64,000 bases of DNA from Onstottus_B arcticum (GTDB taxonomy: Bacteria; Acidobacteriota; Blastocatellia; UBA7656), in contig JBBPIE010000008.1 in NCBI GenBank assembly GCA_038040485.1, positions 124,001-188,000 of the forward strand, written 5' to 3'. Positions 60,045-64,000 of this stretch are shown one piece after another. The position numbers and the translations under genes were made by a program. Position 1 is the first letter of the stretch; each line of letters opens with the position of its first letter. The notes below the pieces were generated by a model. That model did not search any database. It saw only the letters and a program-made list of their open reading frames with translations, and was not told the DNA's origin.

Positions 60045-61301
60045 TTACTCGTAACGGAGCGCTTCAATCGGATCGAGGCGCGAAGCCTTTCTTGCCGGCC
60101 ACACGCCGAATACCAATCCGACCCCCGCTGAAACTACAAGCCCCGAGATCACAGCCCACATAGGAATCGAGGCCGGCAGCGATGGAAAAATCAACCCGAC
60201 GATTTGGCTTACGATAATTGCGAGCACCACTCCAAGTATTCCGCCAAGCAGAGTCAGTGTCATTGCTTCAAATAGGAATTGGTTGGTTATGTCGCGACGG
60301 CGCGCGCCGATCGCTTTCCGCACGCCTATTTCGTGAGTTCGCTCGGTCACGCTTACCAGCATTATGTTCATGACACCGATTCCACCTACGAGCAGCCCGA
60401 CGCTCGAGAGGGCGATCGCCACCAGTCCAACTTGCGCGGTTATGCTGTCAAACTCAGCAATAAACCGGTCGGCGGTTGTCAGATCGAAGTTGTTCTTTTG
60501 ATCGTATGCCACACCCCGCTGACGGCGAAGCACATCTTCAACCTGGTCAAGAGCCTGTCGCATCTCTCCGCTCTTCGCGCTAATGATCAGCATCATCCAT
60601 TCGCTTCGAGGTGAGATTTTGCGAATGGTTCTGAACGGCACCAGCACCTGGTTGTCGCTTTCATTCTCACCCATCATGCTTCCTTTTCTCTTTTCGAGAA
60701 CGCCGATGATCTCGTAGGGCTTGCCGTTCATCGTGACTTGCTTGCCTATCGGGTCGGCTCCCTGCGGAAACAGCGCCAGGACAACCGAATCCCCAATTAC
60801 CATAACTTCACGTCGGTGTTGATCGTCGGCCTCGCTGATGAATCGACCCGCGTTCAGCGAAAGGTTGGTGATCACTCCGTAGTTGGCCGATACTCCTTCG
60901 AGGTTTCCCTGCTTATACGTCTGGCCTCCATAGTTAAGAGTCTTGTCGAAGTTCCACTCAATGAACCCGTCGTTCGCTACATCCTCGACGGACGGCGCAA
61001 ATTGCTTGATAGCTTCTCCGTCTTCAGGCTTGAGAGGCTTCCGCTTTCTTTCTTCGCGATCGCTGGGCCCAAAGGAGATTCCAGTAGAAAGGTGAAATGC
61101 GTAGATGTTATTTGTGCCGTACTCCTCAATAAAGTGGATCAAGTTGCCGCGAATCCCTGTGAGGATCGACGCGATTGCGATAACAGTGGTGACGCCTATG
61201 ACGATGCCGAGGACCGTCAGGAAGCTCCGGAACTTGTGAGCGCGCACGTTATCCAGCGCCATCAATATCGTTTCGGTGGGGACGAACGATTTCAGCCTCA
61301 T
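60045..61301 (-). CDS. MacB/FtsX-type ABC transporter permease
   Basis: 418 residues. An N-terminal cytoplasmic start and first membrane helix (LTVLGIVIGVTTVIAIASI), a periplasmic MacB-type domain (about 45-290), then three C-terminal helices of the FtsX domain with GGIGVMNIMLVSVTERTHEIGVRKAIGARRRDI. These proteins extrude peptides or act mechanically in the periplasm. It follows a paralogous permease gene by 10 bp. No ATPase or membrane-fusion protein gene is adjacent. Confidence 0.88.
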   Translation of the reverse strand: MRLKSFVPTETILMALDNVRAHKFRSFLTVLGIVIGVTTVIAIASILTGIRGNLIHFIEEYGTNNIYAFHLSTGISFGPSDREERKRKPLKPEDGEAIKQFAPSVEDVANDGFIEWNFDKTLNYGGQTYKQGNLEGVSANYGVITNLSLNAGRFISEADDQHRREVMVIGDSVVLALFPQGADPIGKQVTMNGKPYEIIGVLEKRKGSMMGENESDNQVLVPFRTIRKISPRSEWMMLIISAKSGEMRQALDQVEDVLRRQRGVAYDQKNNFDLTTADRFIAEFDSITAQVGLVAIALSSVGLLVGGIGVMNIMLVSVTERTHEIGVRKAIGARRRDITNQFLFEAMTLTLLGGILGVVLAIIVSQIVGLIFPSLPASIPMWAVISGLVVSAGVGLVFGVWPARKASRLDPIEALRYE

Positions 61302-61311
61302 GAATCACCTT

Positions 61312-62556
61312 TCAGAGTTTGGTTAACGCCGTGATCGGATCCAGCTTGGCCGCCTTTACCGCTGGATAAATCCCAAAGATCATCCCGATGCCGCTCGACA
61401 CGATGAGCGACAGCAGGATGTACGGCAGGGTGATCGCCATCGGGATGGGAGTGGCTGTGCTAATCAGCCACGCCACTCCGGCAGCGGTCAATAGTCCGAG
61501 CACGCCTCCAAGCGCGCAAAGCACCGATGATTCGATCAGGAATTGCACGAGTATGTGGCTGCGCCGGGCACCCACGGCCTTGCGCAGCCCGATCTCAAAG
61601 GTCCGCTCGGTCACGCTCACCAGCATTATGTTCATGACGACGATGCCGCCCACAACAAGCGATATGAGCGTTATCGGGACGACCGCAATTGCGATTGTGC
61701 CGGTGATCTGGTCTACCTGGTTGTTCACCTGCTCGACATTGACCAGTCCGAAGTCGTCCTCGGCGTCGCCTTTTAGCTTGTGCCTGTTTCGCATCGCGAC
61801 CCGAGCTTCCTCGATAGTTGGCTCAAACGTTTCGCGGCTTTGCGCCTTACCGTGCAGTTGAAGACTTTGACGCCGGCCGAACATTCGCCCCCAGGTTGTC
61901 AGCGGGATATATGCGTGGTTATCGAGCGACTGGCCGAACATTGAGCCTCGCTTCTCCTCGACGCCGACGATCGTCATTGGCAGGTTTCTGATCTTGAGTG
62001 TCCTGCCGATCGGATCCAGGCCAGCAAAAAACTTGTCTCTAATATCCGCGCCGATGACGCATACCATCGCCGCGCGTTCGACTTCGTGAGGCGCGAGAAA
62101 CCGGCCTTCCGCGATGGTCTTGTTTTCGATCTCGCCCATGTTCGCAGTCACGCCGGCTATTTGGGTCCCGAATAAGTCCTGCCCCTCATGCTTAAGGTCA
62201 ACTCTCGCGTCAGCTTCTGCGCCAACCGCTTTGCAAGACACGCACTTGTTGATCAGCCAATCCAGGTCGTCCCACTCCAGGCGCTTGTTGCGCTTGTTCA
62301 TCTTCTCCCACTCGTCTTCCGTCATGTTTCCGACATGCGCGATGCGCGAGATCATGAAGTGGTTTACACCAAGAAGCTTCGAAACCCGCTCGGTGACATA
62401 GGCGTTAAGACCATCGATCGAAGCGCCGACAACGACCACCGACGCCACTCCGATGATTATCCCGATGAGTGTTAGAAACGCACGAAGCTTGTGGGCGAAG
62501 ATCGACTGCAAAGCGATCTTTGCTGCGTCGGAGTAGAAGGAGAGAAGGGTTCGCAT
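61312..62556 (-). CDS. MacB/FtsX-type ABC transporter permease, paralogue
   Basis: 414 residues with the same layout as its downstream neighbour: LTLIGIIIGVASVVVVGAS helix, periplasmic domain with a CxxC (NKCVSCKAVG) absent from the paralogue, then VVGGIVVMNIMLVSVTERTFEIGLRKAVGARR. The two probably form a heterodimeric permease. The CxxC might form a disulfide in the periplasm. First gene of the minus-strand pair, its promoter faces ftsZ. Confidence 0.88.
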   Translation of the reverse strand: MRTLLSFYSDAAKIALQSIFAHKLRAFLTLIGIIIGVASVVVVGASIDGLNAYVTERVSKLLGVNHFMISRIAHVGNMTEDEWEKMNKRNKRLEWDDLDWLINKCVSCKAVGAEADARVDLKHEGQDLFGTQIAGVTANMGEIENKTIAEGRFLAPHEVERAAMVCVIGADIRDKFFAGLDPIGRTLKIRNLPMTIVGVEEKRGSMFGQSLDNHAYIPLTTWGRMFGRRQSLQLHGKAQSRETFEPTIEEARVAMRNRHKLKGDAEDDFGLVNVEQVNNQVDQITGTIAIAVVPITLISLVVGGIVVMNIMLVSVTERTFEIGLRKAVGARRSHILVQFLIESSVLCALGGVLGLLTAAGVAWLISTATPIPMAITLPYILLSLIVSSGIGMIFGIYPAVKAAKLDPITALTKL

Positions 62557-63065
62557 AATTCACCGCGTGTCCCGACCGACTAGCTTACTCTGAAAGGGCA
62601 ATGAAACGAAGGCGCTCTAAGTTCCTTCTGCGACAGACTCGATTGCGCCACCTGCCCTGAACCTTAACGTAAGGCTCGATGGTTTGATTAACACCCGGAC
62701 TTCATTACACCGCGCTGCACGGCATCAGGCTCGACCCAAATCAGGAGTTTGACCAGACACATCCAACCAGACACGCAAGGCCCGCCACAGGCCACATCAG
62801 AGGTCCGATGTCCGCAAGAAAACAGCGACTCCGTTAGGATCTCGACAGGATGTTGACGGGCTTAGCTTGGGCCACGCACGGTTTACTCTCGTTTACCTTT
62901 TTACGCTCCTGAGATCCTGTGTCCATATGTTGTGGTTGGTCTCGCTTGAGGGTGCCAATCCACACGATGTTGGGGCACTCATGCCGACCTCCACAAGTCG
63001 GCCCGCGAAATGCGCAACCATAAGTAAATCCGTGCTTTAGAAAAAAAACCCGACGAAGGAAGTTC
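62557..63065. other. gene-free region between the permeases and ftsZ
   Basis: About 500 bp without a supported ORF on either strand. No tRNA or ncRNA is recognisable. It must contain the minus-strand permease promoter. Confidence 0.35.
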
Positions 63066-63093
63066 TTGACTTCCAGGAAGATTTGACTACAAT
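63066..63093 (+). promoter_or_regulatory. sigma-70 type promoter of ftsZ
   Basis: TTGACT at 63066-63071, a 16-bp spacer and TACAAT at 63088-63093. Transcription would start near 63100. Confidence 0.65.
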
Positions 63094-63217
63094 AAGTGTC
63101 CTCCGCGACTGTACACCAGTCACCGCGTTAATGAGCAAGCAAGAGCCCGGTGCTCGCGATTCGACGGAAAGTTTCTACCGCCGCGATGCCGTTGCTTGGA
63201 AGATGGAGGATCCGACT

Positions 63218-64000
63218 ATGCACAATGGGAGACACGTTCCTGGACAAGGCTCGATCGCGTTTGCCGAGTCTGAGCCCCTGGACCAGGTAGCGAAGATCAA
63301 AGTCGTCGGTGTAGGCGGCGCAGGCGGCAATGCCGTAAACCGAATGATCGAGGAGGGCATGACCGGAGTTGAGTTCATCGTCTGCAACACGGACCTTCAA
63401 GCCCTGCGAAGTTCGCGCGCCCCGATCAAAATTCAGCTTGGCGCTGACATTGCGCGGGGCCTCGGCGCTGGGGGCGACCCCGAGGTCGGCAAACAAGCTG
63501 CCCTCGCCGATATAGACCGCATCTTCGACGCGCTCGATGGAGCGAACATGGTTTTTGTTGCTGCGGGGCTCGGAGGCGGAACCGGGACTGGCGCGGCGCC
63601 TATCGTCGCCAGCGTTGCCACTGAGCTTGGCGCGCTCACCGTCGGCGTGGTTACCAGGCCGTTCGCCTTCGAAGGTTTGCGGCGCGCACGTAACGCCGAG
63701 ACTGGATTGGAAGAGCTTCGAGGCTGCGTTGACAGCGTCGTCACCGTTCCCAATGAGCGGCTTCTCGGGTCGACCGCAAAGGGCGTCTCGTTTGTCGAAG
63801 CGTTCATGATGGCTGACGAGGTCCTCAGACAAGCAGTTCGCGGCATCTCCGACATCATTCTGCTGCCGGGGCTGATAAATGTCGACTTCGCCGATGTTCG
63901 AACGACGATGATGGGACGAGGCGTGGCGTTGATGGGCACGGGAGTAGCCACAGGGAACAACCGCGCGATCGAAGCGGTGCAGCGCGCGATATCCAGTCCC
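63218..64000 (+). CDS. ftsZ: cell division protein FtsZ, 3' end outside window
   Basis: The frame is open to the window end (261 codons from ATG 63218). The tubulin-like GTPase signature is complete: KIKVVGVGGAGGNAVNRM, the VAAGLGGGTGTGAAP loop, FAFEG and the T7 region start (RLLGSTAKGVSFVEAFMMAD). It polymerises into the Z ring at the division site. I choose ATG 63218 because GGAGG sits 8 bases upstream; an in-frame ATG at 63131 would add 29 residues. The usual upstream ftsA/ftsQ genes are absent; a promoter of its own lies just before. The C-terminal tail is not in the window. Confidence 0.95.
   Translation, partial: MHNGRHVPGQGSIAFAESEPLDQVAKIKVVGVGGAGGNAVNRMIEEGMTGVEFIVCNTDLQALRSSRAPIKIQLGADIARGLGAGGDPEVGKQAALADIDRIFDALDGANMVFVAAGLGGGTGTGAAPIVASVATELGALTVGVVTRPFAFEGLRRARNAETGLEELRGCVDSVVTVPNERLLGSTAKGVSFVEAFMMADEVLRQAVRGISDIILLPGLINVDFADVRTTMMGRGVALMGTGVATGNNRAIEAVQRAISSP

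Overview
ORGANISM. The window looks like chromosome of a soil Acidobacteriota, probably of the Blastocatellia type. The evidence is a VWFA-related acidobacterial domain protein, System II cytochrome c biogenesis, a Bacillus-like fadN-fadA-fadE set, many small palindromic intergenic repeats and moderately high GC. This is inference from gene content; there is no rRNA gene here. LAYOUT. (1) 1-5.5 kb is an accessory or defence-like island. A truncated gene at the left edge encodes a prokaryotic E2 (ubiquitin-conjugating-like) domain. It is transcribed with a ComEC-type metallo-beta-lactamase-fold protein and a LexA-like self-cleaving repressor. Next come a DUF4160/DUF2442 pair, a HigB-like/Xre toxin-antitoxin operon with a zinc-ribbon gene, and a RhuM-family protein. 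(2) 5.5-18 kb is largely core: ResB/CcsA, a dienelactone hydrolase, an MscS channel, a lytic transglycosylase, UDP-xylose and UDP-glucuronate synthesis, a VWFA protein, XdhC and glutaryl-CoA dehydrogenase (gcdH). (3) 18-23.5 kb is a variable patch of small orphan genes (Cys-rich secreted peptide, AraC/DUF6223, HicBA, truncated genes). A second, 93% identical copy of the last 136 bp of gcdH lies at 21574-21709, so about 3.5 kb is bracketed by direct repeats. (4) 23.5-33.3 kb is a ten-gene minus-strand chemosensory operon: MCP, CheW, CheR, CheA, CheB, CheY, CheX, GAF/coiled coil, response regulator, DUF4388. No flagellar genes are present. (5) 33.7-45 kb holds secreted or envelope proteins around a 1168-residue regulator that fuses an IS630-transposase-type HTH to TPRs, a GAF-like region, a sigma-54 AAA+ domain and a Fis HTH. 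An FG-GAP/Ig-like surface protein is divergent from it. (6) 45-57 kb is fatty and aromatic acid catabolism on the minus strand: TetR (FadR-like), acyl-CoA synthetase, FadN, a nucleotidyltransferase-like gene, FadA, FadE, an MBL hydrolase and a benzoate-CoA-ligase-like enzyme. The TetR gene is preceded by a perfect 20-bp palindrome of the FadR-box type. (7) 57-64 kb: a NorD-like VWA protein, two MacB/FtsX-type permeases without an ATPase, and the 5' part of ftsZ behind its own promoter. HOW IT FITS. The acyl-CoA ligases, FadN/A/E and GCDH would feed acyl groups into acetyl-CoA, with the TetR protein as acyl-CoA sensor. The Che proteins form one complete signalling relay. The E2/MBL/LexA operon looks like an inducible protein-modification system whose E1 half should lie just left of the window. 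The intergenic palindromes sit tightly between genes of the fatty-acid cluster and have contributed ribosome-binding-site and stop-codon bases.
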